From: Dastarcus helophoroides
Lineage: Eukaryota; Arthropoda; Insecta; Coleoptera; Bothrideridae
Length of the DNA stretch: 64,000 nucleotides
Direction: 5' to 3'
Assembly (NCBI GenBank): GCA_028583605.1
Contig: CM053330.1
Coordinates: 16,703,539-16,767,538 of the forward strand
The notes below the pieces were generated by a model, which saw only the letters and a list, made by a program, of their open reading frames with translations, made no database searches and was not told where the DNA came from. A program made the translations under genes and the position numbers. How positions within the stretch are numbered: the first letter of the stretch is position 1; every line of letters starts with the position of its first letter. Below, piece by piece: positions 21,407-33,486 of this stretch.

Positions 21407-21780
21407 CAAGAAAGATTAAAACACAAAACAAAGGTTGCTCTAAGGCGTTTCGATAGCCAAGCTATCATCTTCAGAGAGATACTAACAGGTAATCCTAAAA
21501 TTAACCCTTATATACTAAGAATATTCACTTCGTGCATCCTTATGGATGGCTAAACATTCACATGCATTTAATGCTGGAGAAAACCTTATGAATGGTTGCG
21601 CTGGCCCTTTAGACCATTTATCTCTGTTAAAAATAGTTAATATTGATTAGATGCGCATGCGCGTTCGTATGCGGTCGATCATGCACGAAGGGTTAATTTT
21701 AGGAATAGGTATTAGTATCTATCTATCTGAAACGCGTTAAAGCAACCTTTGAAGGTAACCAAGGGCCAGTCCGTTGCACC
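21407..21780. repeat. MITE-like family P, longest copy
   Basis: The left part contains CCCCTGAAACCAAGAAAGAT, AAAGGTTGCTCTAAGG and CGTTTCGATAGCCAAGC. The right part carries inverted equivalents: ATTAACCCTT/AAGGGTTAAT, CCTAAAATTAA/TTAATTTTAGG and AAAGCAACCTTTG. It ends with GGGCCAGTCCGTTGCACC, the same flank as the copies near 1340 and 39260. It is about 375 bp and non-coding. The centre holds GCGCATGCGCG. The motif CTGAAGA-hairpin-GAAAC on the minus strand looks like a hammerhead core, but the remaining parts are missing. Confidence 0.6.
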
Positions 21781-22290
21781 TAAATATTAGTTTTTGGTGA
21801 AATTTTAAACATTTACATAACCTTCCATGTTCTTTTAAACGGAATAAAAACATTTCATTAAAATCATCAGCAAAAAAGTTGTCATTGGAAGAATTGTTTC
21901 AGTTATTTTTAATTGGTAAAAATCTCTCTTGTAAAAATATTAAAGGCGTCTAAGAATTAAAGATGTATCAGAGTAATTTTGCTTAAAAACTATGATCCAG
22001 ATAAATCAAAAACTGAAAATTTAATTCGTAAATAAAGAAGTCAATGTATTTGAGTCAGCCACTGTATCTACTTAATAAATCTCTAAGCAGTGATTGTCAC
22101 AAACAACGCACAGTTTAAATCGGTGTGTCTAAAAGCATGAAATTTCGCACAGGTATTCCCCGTAGGAGAGCATTTCTCAAATTTCAGCCTCCAGGGTGGC
22201 AAAAATAGATATTAAAAACCACTCAAATTTCGTACGATTGTATTTAAAGTTACCTGTACCCGTAAAGAGATCTCTACACGAATTGACCTG
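21781..22290. other. AT-rich non-coding DNA
   Basis: I see nothing that I can name. The texture shifts gradually to the quasi-periodic pattern after about 22300. Confidence 0.45.
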
Positions 22291-24220
22291 CATTTTTTCA
22301 GGTGATCAGAATTCTTTTTCTGTTTAATTTCTATACATTTAAATGTTAAACTCAAAATTTTGGCTTTAATTTAAAATGTTTAAATCGAACTCTTGAGGAA
22401 CATTTTTTAGACATTTTCAAGTTTCTTCTCCAAACGTCATTTGCAAATTTTGCTTTTGAACTCAAAATTTGTGAAAACAGTTTTGTAGAAATTCAGATTT
22501 AAAGCTAAAATCTTGCTTTGTGCTCTTATCTTTTTTATCAAAATTTTCATTTAGATATTGAATGATATTAGAAAATTCTTCTGAATTCGAATTTTTTGAA
22601 ACTTTCAGCTTAGACTTGAGATATACTTCTCTTTAAAATGATAGTTTTAAAGTTGAAATCTAGTTAAGTCTTGAATTTGTTTTGTACAATTCGTTTAAGA
22701 TTTTTAACATTCTCAAAGGATATACGAGGTCATATATTTTTTGGTGGATACAAAATGTTCTGGCAAAATAGGGATCTTTTTTTTATTTTTGGCCAACAAA
22801 GATCGACTGGCCGAAATAGGAAAATAGAAGCGGAAGATTCATTTTTGGTCCTCAACAAAAATTGATTGGTCGAATCATGAAAATATAAATTGAGGACTTT
22901 TTTTTGTTCGGCCAAAATTGCTTGGTCTAAATACGAAAATATAACTTGAGGACTTTTTTTTCTTTTTGGTCAACAAAAATTGATTGGTCGAGATACGAAA
23001 ATTTTAATTGAGGACTTTTTTTGATCGACAAAAATTTATTGATCAAAAGAAAATAAAATTTAACTATTTTTATTTTTGGTCGACAAAAATTGTTTGCTCT
23101 AATTTCGAAAATATATATGGCCCTCAACGTTATTATCAGAGGGATTTTTAACCCCCACATCGAATGACCCAACTCGCCCATGCAAAAATTAAAATTTTGA
23201 TAAAAGTTAGAAATCTTGAAAAAAAAAAACTTTAGCTTCTCAAAAAAGTCCTAACTTTGAGAAAAAGTCTAAATTTGATAAGAAAAGTATTTAAAAATGT
23301 CCAAAAAAGTGAATATTCTGAAGTTTGAAAATTTTAAAAGTCGAAATTTCGCAAAATATATTTTTTTTAAGTGAGGGTTTTCGAAAAAAAGTCGAATTTT
23401 TTAAATAAAAGTCCAGTTTGCTACATAAGGTCGAAAGTTTGAGAAAAAATCAACATTTAAAAAAACCAAAAATTTCAAAAACAAATCGGAACTTCGAGAA
23501 GTAGTTAAAAATTTAAACAAAGATACAAATTTTCGAAAAAAAGGGGGATATCTTGGAAGAGGTACAAGTTTATAAAAACAGATAAAATTTTGAAAATAGT
23601 TAGAAAATTTCATATATCGAAATTTTGCAAAAATCAATTAAAAAAAATTTTTATTCTTAAATAAAACTTCAATTTACTACTGAAAGGTCGAATCTTAAAG
23701 AAAGGGCGAACTTTAAAAAAAATAAAAAGTCGAAACATTTAAACAAAAATGCAAAAAACAGTGAAAATGCTGAAAAAAGTTCGAAAATTTTAAACGTTGA
23801 AATTTTGTGAAAAATAAAATAGTGAAAATCATCAAAAAGAGTCGAGAATTTTAGTTTTTCAAATGAAAGTCCAGATTACTACTCAAAGGTCGAAATTCGT
23901 AGAAAATCAACATTTTTGAAAGAAAGTAGAAATTTTCAAAAAACTCAAAACTTCGATAAATAATAAAAAATTTGAACAAAGATGCAAATTTTCAAAAAAA
24001 AAGTAAAGGTTTTCAAAAAAATCATGAAAGTTCTGAAAGTAAAAAAATGAAATTTTGTAAAAAATTGAATTTTTCAAAAGAATGAGTATTTTCGAAAAAA
24101 AATTAAATTTTCTAGAAAAAGTCGAAATTTTTTTTAAAAGTCGAAATTTTCAAAAAAAAGTCAAAACTTCGAAAAATAGTAACATTTCAACAAAGATGGA
24201 TATTAAAAAAATGGGAATTT
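22291..24220. repeat. AT-rich quasi-periodic tract 1
   Basis: The tract is made of highly variable units of about 18-24 bases with a poly(A) stretch, a GTCGAA or TCAAAA-like core and a TTTT stretch, for example GTCGAAATTTTCAAAAAAAA. It is densest at 23190-24215 and encloses the 60-bp minisatellite. Tracts of the same texture occur at 47-51, 54, 57.7-58.1, 59-61.6 and 63.3-64 kb. It is non-coding. Open frames inside it, such as 23401-23637 on minus, arise because the motif lacks stops in some frames. Confidence 0.7.
22775..23120. repeat. Diverged minisatellite, about 60 bp unit, six copies
   Basis: The phrase TTTTTGGTCAACAAAAATTG, then ATTGGTCGA, ATACGAAAAT and TTGAGGACTTTTTT recurs about every 55-65 bases, starting near 22781, 22843, 22910, 22963, 23024 and 23077. 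The units differ by substitutions and small indels. Open frames on both strands here are by-products of the repeat. Confidence 0.75.
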
Positions 24221-27200
24221 TATGGTACTACTTTTAGAATCATGTTGTAGATTCAAGTAAATTTATTAGTACTTACATAATTAACATGAAAATGCTCTTT
24301 TATAAGTTTTATATATTTATTAGATGCTTCAATCTTTATGCCTTAAAGGGTTTATTTTTTCTTTGTATTAAAAGATTTTTTACTCTAAAGTAGGTAATTG
24401 CGTATATTCCTATTTATGATGTAAGTTTTGAGATGAACTACTGCAAATAAACAAAATAAAAATATGATGGCATTATTTTTAAGTACCCGGTGTTTCAATA
24501 AAATTAGATTGAATCTGCAAATGTGTAAGATATGAACAAAGGAATGATCTTCAAGATAAGAAAACTTAAAGGAGAATTCCATAAATAAAAAAAAATCATT
24601 AATAATTCTATAGGCTCTTTTTGAGTAGGACATTATATAAGGAGGCTAAATTAAATCCTTCTAGGTCTTCAAACGACTAGACTAGATATTGTTTGGTACA
24701 GCGATTAAATTATTTTTAGAAATATAATGAGTGTATCCTACCAATATTGTTTTGATTTTACTATTTCTAATTCAATTATTTTTTAGTTTTTACTATCCAC
24801 GCAGAATGGTGCAAATGAAAGGAAATTTAAACCTACTGGTATGGTTAAATTGAGAATCAAAAGACCTTTCAAAAGAGCTAGGAATTTATTCCTTTTATTT
24901 GCACCATAATGTTTAAAGCAATACGGTTAGTCTGCGTATAGTAATATCGAGTTGCCACATAAGTCTGTCAATCATATTGCTGTGTATATTTTACTTCAAA
25001 ATATTTATATTATAAAACATTATCTGCATCAGGTATCTTGATATAGATATTATAAAATTCCACAAACTGGATACGAGTTGGAAACATCAATTTTCTAAAA
25101 TAATTTTTTGTTTGTTTTTTGTTATTTATGTGCAACCTATATATCTAGATATCATATTAATTGTTTCTGTTCATTTAATTTGGTTTTTTCGTCACTACTT
25201 TTTCCACAAATCTTAATCCTCCTTTATCTTCAAGGTGGCCTCAAAAGGCAATTTTCTAAACTCTAAATGATTTAACCAAAAATGTCAAGAAGCGATAAAC
25301 ACAAAATCAAGGATGTTCAAAATCTTTCTTCAAATATTTCTTTATTAAATTAATTATCAGAAACCTAGATAATTGATTAAATACCTGATTCTTAAATCAA
25401 TCAGTCAGATATAATCAAAGAAATACGAATTCCTCCATTTTTCATATAAACTTCGTCTCTAAGGGCAAAATTAGACATCGTAACTTAACTTTCTTTCATA
25501 ACTAAAAATGAAACGTTTCACTTAAGATGACGCATTCATAAAATTGAAATGCAAAGTTGCAGCAAGTTCCTAATATTCTCCAACCGGCCGCTCATCAATG
25601 ATAAAGTTGCATATATAAGTTTCTGATTGCCAGAAGTAATCCGGCAAAGTTAAAGAGAGTCTAAGCTGGGAATGAGCACCGTCTTTATCAGTTCTCGTGT
25701 CAAAACAATCTGCAGCAGGGGAATTATAATAATTGGAGCCTTGGAAGCGGGTTTACGACTCGGTAAACATTATCAGTTCGGAGTCGAGTCGTTGGAATTG
25801 CTCAAACTAAGAAAGTAAATTAGCGGTTGCAGAATGTCACATAGCATTTGATCGAGTCTTGGACACATTAAATGCATGGCATTTCTCTAATCGATGTTTA
25901 CTCTAACTCTACCCATTATATCGGTAATCTCAGATCTAACTTACTCGGCTTAATGTTTAGACTTCATAAGTTGTTTTATTGCTTACCTTAGCTGATAAGT
26001 TTTATGGACGATTTAGAATTGCACTCCCTCAAATTTGAGGCAGTTTTGATGGCATTAATTAATCAGCTGCCAGTTGCAAGTTTCAACCACACTGTTCCGT
26101 TTTTCATTCGGATTATTTATAATGCTAAATAATAGTTTTTGCCTCGCATGCCATAAGCTATTAATGTTTTCAATTTTGTCACCTTATTATTTACCAGTAC
26201 TCTTGAAAATAAAATATAATGCAATGGGCTGTAATAGGCTCCATACATAAGGACTGTCCCAGTCATTATAAGTAATTTTAACCACGAATTGGAAAAAAAA
26301 TCTAAATAAAAAATATCTTGCGTTTTAAAAGAGGGGCTAATCAATTCATAACTTCTCCTAAAAGGGCTCTCTTGGTTTGCAACAAACTCTTAATTGCTGA
26401 GACAATAAGCCTTGTATATACGAATATATACAAGTTTATTACCATGCAATTGACATCTAATTTCATTAGAATCTAATGAAAATTAGACTGCAATTGCAAA
26501 GTTCACGTAGATGAGGCAAAGCTTGTATCACGGGTTGCATCGCAACATCCATAGATACAAACGTCCTCGGCGTGACTTTACTTTCATCTAGTTTTGACAA
26601 ATGACCAATTAAATGTTCTGTAATTAAACAGTTAAACGTGCTTAAAATTGAAAATATGTACAACCGCAACCATAGACTAGTTTCGGCCTTCCTTGGCCTC
26701 ATCATCATAAAGTTTCAGATATCATCTTCCGTTATTAAATGTGATTATTGTTTTAAAACAAATAAATTTGACATGTCAGCTTTGACACGCTTGTCACAAT
26801 TTTGTCCTCATTAATATATACAACATACAGATTACTCGAACAAAGAACACAAAACAATTTCCATGAAACTAAAAGAAAACAAATTTCCTTAGATTAATAT
26901 TTCTCGAAAACGAAAGTGAATTACCTCTTACTATTTTACACTCTACTTAGGAGAAACTTGACAAACAATACTTATGTATAAAAGGTAAAAGGATTTGAGA
27001 TTCCTAAGTTTGATTTTTCTTTAATAAACTATGTTTTTCTTTAATAAAATTTAAACTCTTTGACCAATCATTTCCAAAATCAATAGGGTTCTATTCCAAG
27101 ACATTCCGAAAGGATAGAAGTAATAATGGCAAAAACGGTTAAGAATTGCGACCTGTAGTGTGATAATATACATATGTATATACACACAGACTGACAGTAG

Positions 27201-27364
27201 TTTTTCAATGTCAAATTTTGGATTTAATCATAATTTAAAAATGTAGCAAATTGTATCATCGTCTAGAGAAATATTTTTATGACAAAAAGCAGTATTTTTG
27301 GCATTTTTCGAAATTAGAGCAATAATTGTAAATTAAATACGGAAAACTTTCTTATTTGCCTAAT
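24221..27364. other. Non-coding DNA, no gene recognised
   Basis: This is one of the less repetitive stretches. I see no exon-like frame with family resemblance. On the minus strand near 26690, GATGATGAGGCC, then AAGGAAGGCCGAAACTAGTC has a hammerhead-like or Penelope-like tail appearance without a complete ribozyme. Confidence 0.4.
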
Positions 27365-27368
27365 GATA

Positions 27369-28100
27369 GATTAGATTAGATTGATTATATATGGGTCGTT
27401 TCGTGTTTCTTTTCGTCCACCCCGCATCTCGACCTAAGGAGATCTTTTGTGCATACCCTGATCTATGTAGTTCCCAGATTCAAGCTCTTGCAAAAGTTTA
27501 TTATGGACGTGGGATTGAGTTTTTCCATATCTGAGGGGTCTAAGGACGCCCATTCAAGTTGGACGTGCCTTTTGCGTGCAAGCTCATCTTGCATAGCACA
27601 TGTTCTGCAGTCTGCGCAAAAGCGACTTAGGTCTTTTTCAGCTTGACCCATTTTCTTGATACGGTACCTCATAGGGCAATGTCCTGTTAACAGGCCAGTT
27701 AGTATCCTCAATTCCAATTTGTTGAGTTCTAGTCTTTTCAAGCGTTCCGGATATACATCTTTTCGCCTGTCGTAGTCTTGGATATGATCTTCAGTGGGAA
27801 ATTCTTGACTTGGCTTCCCATTTTTTGACCTCACTGTTTATTTGACTTTAAGACAAACCAAAAGTCGGTTTAGGTTCAGGAAATGATGATGCAGATCCTT
27901 CTCTAGCTTCATTCCCTTGTATTCTTTTGTGTCCTGGCACCCACTTAAGGTTGATCCTGTTGTGTTTAGCGAGTTGTTTTAAAGTGTGTGGCAGCTGCTA
28001 AGAGCCTTTATTGCCGCTTGACTGTCAGAGTTAATATAGATCTTTGTTCCTTTTAGGTTTGTTCGAAGACCCTCGTAGGTGCAGAGTTCTATTGCATGTA
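27369..28100 (-). pseudogene. RNase H-bearing non-LTR retrotransposon, 3' part
   Basis: This is the downstream part of an element split by a pogo-like insertion. Reading minus from 28098: AIELCTYEG and YINSDSQAAIKAL, the RNase H core with its Asp, then LKWVPGHKRIQGNEA. The C-terminal tail follows (27834-27463: LELRILTGLLTGHCPMRYRI, then a Cys-rich stretch FCADCRTC) with frame shifts. It ends near 27369 in short TCTAA-type repeats (on minus), a usual 3' end for such elements. The RNase H-plus-Cys tail fits the I/Loa/R1-like group. The product would remove RNA from the DNA copy during integration. Stops and frameshifts make it inactive. Confidence 0.85.
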
Positions 28101-28610
28101 GGGTAGAGGTACCAATGAATGAACACTTAAGGAAAATATAAACTTTGAAATAATAGTATTAGTAGGCCATTTCGCTTTATTTCATGCATGTTTTTTCTAA
28201 TTGATCTTTATACATATAACTTTGAATTCCCATTATAATGACGTTTCTGATAATTGAATCTTGTTTAAAATAATAAAAGATGTTAAATATTGCAAAATAT
28301 CCCAGTAATTAAACATTCGATACCAGTGGATGAGCGACCCTGTTCTAATAAATAAACCAAATAAGTAAAAAGTAGATTAAAGTTGCTAAATATGTAAGTA
28401 TATTTTTAGTTAAATATAAACAAAATTATTTAAATATATTTAGATATTTCTGGGCACTTATAACAGCCACGCTTTATTAGCTTGTGCGCCTCTATTGCTT
28501 CCCTAACAGCCCCTTTCTTACGCCATATTTGGTCGGGTGGGTTGGCTCGAATTTCATATTCTTCACCCCCAGTTTACTCCACAATTCCAGAAAAATACTG
28601 CACCTCATAT

Positions 28611-30763
28611 TTAACTATAAGGTCCTATAGAGATCGAAAGTTCTTTAGATTGTTTTGGTATCCCATTTTTACGCATAGGCGTTTCTACTAGGTTTTTCCT
28701 TTTTGTATCGTGTTTGGGCACTTCTGGTGTCTTCGAGTCTACTGTAGCCATTTCATCTGCTGCTTTAGGTTTACCTTTCTGCACGTTTTTTCCCTTTCTT
28801 TCGTTCTTATTTTTTTCTTGGCGTTTTTGGTCCCTGACATGTTTTTTTTGCATTTTCCAATCTTCTTTTTTTCTTTTTCGGACTTCTATATCCTCCGCAT
28901 GTTCCTTCCATTTCTTAGAAGTAATTGCAAATGGCATAGGTGTCGTAGATTTCCTCATGACTCCTTTTTCTTCAATTGTTGGCCAGTGAACGTGATCTCA
29001 CCAAGCATTTTGGATGGTTATATTGTTGTGAACTATTATTTTTTGACAAATTTCTAGTTCCCTTGCTTTAACTTCCTGATGTACGGCATTATTAATAATC
29101 TCTAGTATTTGGTTACAGACATTTTGGGATTCTTTTTGATTTAAAACTTTCATCTCAGTCGATTCCATTTTTTGCTCTTTTTTATCTGATTTATCAATGG
29201 CTGAACTGCAGTTTGCATTAAAGAATGGTGGATCATTATTAAAGTCACCATTATCATAAATAACACCATCTATTGCTACTGGAAAGTTCTTCAGGTGGAA
29301 AAATTTTATTCGATGAATCTTCCATTTCAGTGTTAATGAAACTATTTTCCTGAATATTATTAGAAACGATTTGGCTACCATTATGCGCAGTTTCAATAGC
29401 AATTTCTTGACGACAGACTTCTTGAACGATCTCACAGATTTTGAAAAGTGGACTTTTGGTGATTTCTCTTCCTATTCTTGAGTTTTTAAACTCTACTAAT
29501 AACTCTGGATCCATATGATATTCCATCGCATCTAGCGCAGTCAGGTATTCGCTAGCGGTAATAATAATTTGTTTATCAGGAATATTTTTTTGTTCTTCTC
29601 TTCTTTTCGAAATGCATCAAGAGTAATCTACGGTATCCGCATCAAACGGGAAAATGCTACAATTTCTAAATCCATGTTTAATGATTCTTGGTTGCACAGC
29701 TTTCTCATATAAATAGAGGAATAAACGTGTTTTTCGTTACTGATTTCGTAGTTTTCTATTTATGTTGTCTAACTATGTCTTTTCAATGCACTTTGAGGAA
29801 TTTAAAAACAGCACATCATATGGTCGACAATAAACAACAGAACATAATGCCCTTCTGAGTACACAAGTTGTATAGATCCATACCTATATGAGACTTATGA
29901 CCATCTAGCAATAGTAAAATTGGAAGCTTTATGTAATGCTTCAAAACCCATGCCAAGAAAATGTTGGCTACATACTCGTAGAAGGTTGGGCTTGTCATCC
30001 AACCGTTCCCAGATCGTTCAATACCCCATTCATCTGGAAAGGTGGCTGCTATGTTTCTTGGAATCCGTTTGTAGGGAAAAAACAACCATGGGGGTGCAGA
30101 ATCACCCACCGCAAAGAATGTGCAAAGTACTGTTATGCATTCCTTCTCAGGACCACTGGCAATTTCGTAAAAATTTCTGTAATTCTTCGGACCCAGATGT
30201 TTACCCTTTTTGGGTCAAGTTTTTAGTCCTGTTTCATCCCTGTCAAATATTCTGCTAGGATCATTTAAAATGCCTGCAAAATTTTCGTTTTGCAAATACT
30301 CATTTAATTTCTGAAACCAATTGCGTATACCTGTTTCTGAAACTGAGGCTCTTGCTTTAGATATTATTTCAGCACTACGTTGGGTGATTTTCGGATGACT
30401 ATTTAAGAACAATTTTAACCATTTTCGCCATGGTCTATCGTCTGTAAACGGATTCGGGAGAGTTACTGTCTTAAACACACGCTGAACAGTATCTTTTAAC
30501 TCCTCGGAGTGCATGGAAAAACCTAATAACGTCTTTTTAATTACCCACTTTTCTAACTGTGCTTCCTCAGCAGCTGTTAAAATTGTGTCAGGGCCCATCT
30601 TTCTTATTAAAAGTACTTTTCTTTTAATTTTATTAAAGAGAGTACCCTTAGGTATTGCATATTTTTTGCTGACTGCTGAAAGTGACAAATTTTTTTGCCT
30701 TATCTCCTATAAGACCTCGTCCAAATATTTAAACCTTTTATAGCTCCTAAGGTCTTTTTCCAT
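28611..30763 (-). pseudogene. Pogo-like transposase, broken
   Basis: Reading minus from the ATG at 30763, MEKDLRSYKRFKYLDEVL meets a TAG (30707-30709). It then resumes in frame with LSAVSKKYAIPKGTL, a pipsqueak-type helix-turn-helix, and a CENP-B-like domain (GFSMHSEELKDTV). Next come the first catalytic site DRDETG and a TGA soon after (near 30215). The DDE core follows: GDSAPPWLFFPYKRIP, GWMTSPTFYEYV and LLLLDGHKSH, which has the second Asp. Near 29820 the PPHTTH-type region with the third acidic residue is missing. The C-terminal part (29526-29254 and 28958-28611) ends in the usual Lys/Arg-rich coiled segment FAITSKKWKEHAEDIEVRKR. Related transposases are about 600 residues or more. This copy is dead. 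Confidence 0.88.
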
Positions 30764-30838
30764 TTTATATCTACAGTGAAAAATAAATCCAAGTATTAGA
30801 ATTAAGTAGTTCTTGTTGAATTTTCATTTAATATGTTT

Positions 30839-31434
30839 GTTCATTTACGGGTCCAATGAATGAACGAAAAGTAATCAGCCGTTCATTTATTGGATAGAGA
30901 TGCTTCCTAAACAGTGTAAACTGAAAATTTTAAACCTTCTGCACATGACATTCATTTAGGACTCAAAATGGTGCATTATACAAATTCACATGAATTCCAA
31001 TAAATGAACGGATTTGTTCATTTATTGGGGTTAACACATGACCCAGTAAATGAACACAATGAATTGCTAATTTTCCCGCCAATTCTTGACAATTTGAAGC
31101 TATATAGATTATCAAACCGCTTAAAACATAGCAATAAATATAGATTACTAGTTAGAACAAAGCAATAATACGTGTTATTCTTATTATAAAGTATTTTTAT
31201 TTACATTGCTCCTTACAAGATGTCTGGAGAATGTTTGAACGACAAAATTCACATATTAAGACAACACTTCTGTTTCCAACTTCTGGATTAGAACTAATAA
31301 CCGCTTGATCCAAGGAGAAAAGAGAATTTGAAGCCTGCGCATTAGCCTTTAAGGAGAGAAACGGATACAACCAGTTCTTATAAACCTTACATTAAGGGTC
31401 AATTGTTCATTCGCTGGTACTGTTCATTTACCGG
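30839..31434. promoter_or_regulatory. Subterminal motif cluster, likely transposase-binding sites
   Basis: CCAATAAATGAAC or its complement GTTCATTTATTGG, with small changes, occurs at 30839, 30853, 30881, 30997, 31016, 31043, 31405 and 31422. One further copy lies at the other end (28112). Copies are in both orientations and the outermost are part of the terminal repeats. Repeated subterminal motifs of this kind usually bind transposase. Binding here is inferred. Confidence 0.6.
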
Positions 31435-31445
31435 TACTTCTACCC

Positions 31446-32455
31446 TATTTCCGCTTGAAAAACAGTTAAGTCTTTTCCTAAGGTATTAGAAAACCTATAG
31501 TTAGAACCATGAATTCCCATTCCAATCCCATGTGCTGTCTTTGATCCATCTGTAAACCAGATAGATAATTTGTGTTTTTCTTCATGTACTAATTGAGCGT
31601 CGGTGTGGCTATTTAGCTCCACTTCAAAGCAATGATCAAATTTGTACCTGGGTTGCATATAATCAACCGATCTTGCTAAAATCACAGGGCTACATTCCTT
31701 GAGAATTCCGATGTGACCGGCGAAGTCTTCTTCTTCAAATTGTTTTAATTGCAGTACTCCTTTGATTGCCCCCTCTTCACTAAAAGGTGGAGAGGAGTTA
31801 GACCTAGCGTTACCTCAATTGCTGCTGTTGGACAGGTGTTCATTGCGCCTGTTATGCCCAGACATGCGTACCTTTGAACAACTATGTTCAGTTGGTTTTG
31901 TGCTGTCTTCTTTGTTATTTTTGGCTACCATACTAAAAAAGCGTATGTGGTCAGGGGTGTAATTATCATCTTGACCAGTAGATCATATTTGGGTTTACAC
32001 TTAACCCTTGTTTTGAAAAGCAGTTGTCAATTTTGTTTAGGGCTCTCTGCATTAAATCCGACAGGATTTTATCGTTTTTGCCCCCAATAATGACAGTAAT
32101 ATCATCTGCATAACCTATTGCTTCAAAGCCCGAGTAATGCAGTATATTTAGGAGGTCATCAACCACGATGGACCACAGCAGTGGAGATAAAACAGCTCCT
32201 TGGGGACAACCCCTTGCTGCGCTCACTGTGACTGAATCACTGCCTAAGGTTGTTTTGATTCTCCTACCATCTAACACGGAAACTATTCAGTCGACAGTAG
32301 GATTCTCAAAACTTTTTTGCTCCATGTCTTTAAATCCATAAAGAGCTATTTCTTTGTTTCAGCATGCACTTTCTATCTTTTTGACAAGATTGTGTAAGGC
32401 TGTTTCTGTAAATTTGCCTTCTTGATAGACAAATTTATTTTTATGAAGCGGATTT
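31446..32455 (-). pseudogene. RNase H-bearing non-LTR retrotransposon, 5' part
   Basis: Reading minus from about 32455: FVYQEGKFTETALHNLVKKI (start of the fingers), an internal deletion where the first catalytic Asp should be, then MLDGRRIKTTLGSDSVTV (32277). Next come GCPQGAVLSPLLWSIVVDDL and YADD (32101-32112), the reverse transcriptase active site. RNase H starts at 31570 with WFTDGSKT and reaches VFQAEI at the insertion point; it continues at 28098. The 5' portion, including endonuclease and ORF1, is missing, as expected for a 5'-truncated copy. It is less decayed than the other non-LTR copies in the window but still has frame breaks and the deletion. Confidence 0.87.
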
Positions 32456-33486
32456 TTTGATAATGATAAACTAAAGAAATTTTCTGAAATAATAAAATTC
32501 TAAAATTACACAAGAAAATATCGAAACGGTACACCAAACATAACACCACTTAGCATTCATCGTTAGCTACTTAAGGGTACGGGGGGAGTAAAAGCAGGTT
32601 TCCCGCTGCTGGTTACCAGTACCAGCGCCAAAAATGCCGTATGTTGTGTTGGGTGGCATGAATATTTCACCCAAGTCACTACTAATTTTATTGCGTTTAT
32701 TGGTTCTCTCAACCCAAAAAAAAATATTATAGCTCCACCAAGAGGCTTCATTTTCAGTATAAGATCGATTCATCTTCTAGAACTGTGTGGTTATAAATAC
32801 ACTATTTTCCCATTTTTTAATGGTCCTGCATTATTTTTGGACATATTTGGTCATCAATTAGGCAAAATTCCCAATTTGTAATTTCACGGAGTGTACCAGT
32901 TAATTCCCACTCATCTGGAGGACTTAGGGAGGCGATATATTGCCTACTAATCTTTCGAGCTTGGAGTGGTGAGTTGTTTTCTGCTCATCTTCAGGATTTG
33001 GGGCTTTGTAATTATTTTAGTTCTACTAGAGCTTACCAAATAGCTTATTGCAAAATATGCTACATACAATTTTGAGCCATTATCCGGCCTCAGCTTAACT
33101 TACGTCTTTCCTAATATCAGCAAGTACTTTTTTAAAAACAGGAAAGTTTGCATATGGTCAAAGCGCTGCAAAGTTTTTAGGCCTTGGCACTATTTTTAAC
33201 TACTACTTTTTAACCAAACCGAAAAGAATATAAAACAAAAACTAATCTAATAAAAATTTAATGCTGCCAATGTCGCCTCGCGTGGCAAAGTAGCCCGGTT
33301 TGCGGTACCTCTAACAATCCGAAAATATTTTCTTTATAAATTTCAGTCTTAAAGATACAGCTCTAAATGTGGAAGAATTTAGAAATAAAATTTAGATTTT
33401 AATAAGGTTAGTAGATATTGGGTTAAATAAAATAGATGCTTACATTCCAAAGTTTTTTGACACATATAGTATTAATTTTTTTTAAA
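32456..33486. other. Non-coding DNA, no gene recognised
   Basis: A minus-strand frame at 32773-32567 (WWSYNIFFWVERTNKRNK) has higher GC than its surroundings, but I cannot place it in a family. Confidence 0.4.

Larger units (their letters stand above)
28101..31445 (-). mobile_element. Pogo-like DNA transposon nested in a retrotransposon
   Basis: The ends are inverted repeats of 25 bp, GGGTAGAGGTACC at 28101 and GGGTAGAAGTACC on minus from 31445, matching at 21 of 25 positions. TA lies on each side (28099-28100 and 31446-31447). Taking out 28101-31447 restores an unbroken RNase H reading frame across the site, so the insertion limits are certain. Nine copies of a CCAATAAATGAAC-like motif lie near the ends, eight of them right of the transposase. 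Confidence 0.93.

Noticed and set aside
21440..21480. Hammerhead-like core (minus strand) CTGAAGA, hairpin, GAAAC in repeat family P
   Set aside because: There is an unpaired T before stem II, no UH cleavage site at the right distance and no paired stem I. The same holds at 39170-39215.
22775..23120. CRISPR-like array of regularly spaced repeats
   Set aside because: Units are contiguous and diverged with no spacer pattern, no cas genes are near, and the DNA is eukaryotic.
23401..23637. Minus-strand 78-codon frame with aromatic-rich, membrane-like sequence
   Set aside because: It is produced by the low-complexity AT-rich tract; similar frames occur wherever the motif repeats.
26680..26710. 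Hammerhead-like ATGATGA, GGCC/GGCC stem, GAAAC on minus
   Set aside because: The first core base is A in place of C, and the sequences that should form stem I do not pair.
28710..29057. Open frame on plus, Phe/Leu-rich, membrane-like
   Set aside because: It is the complement of the Lys/Arg-rich C-terminal part of the pogo-like transposase on minus.
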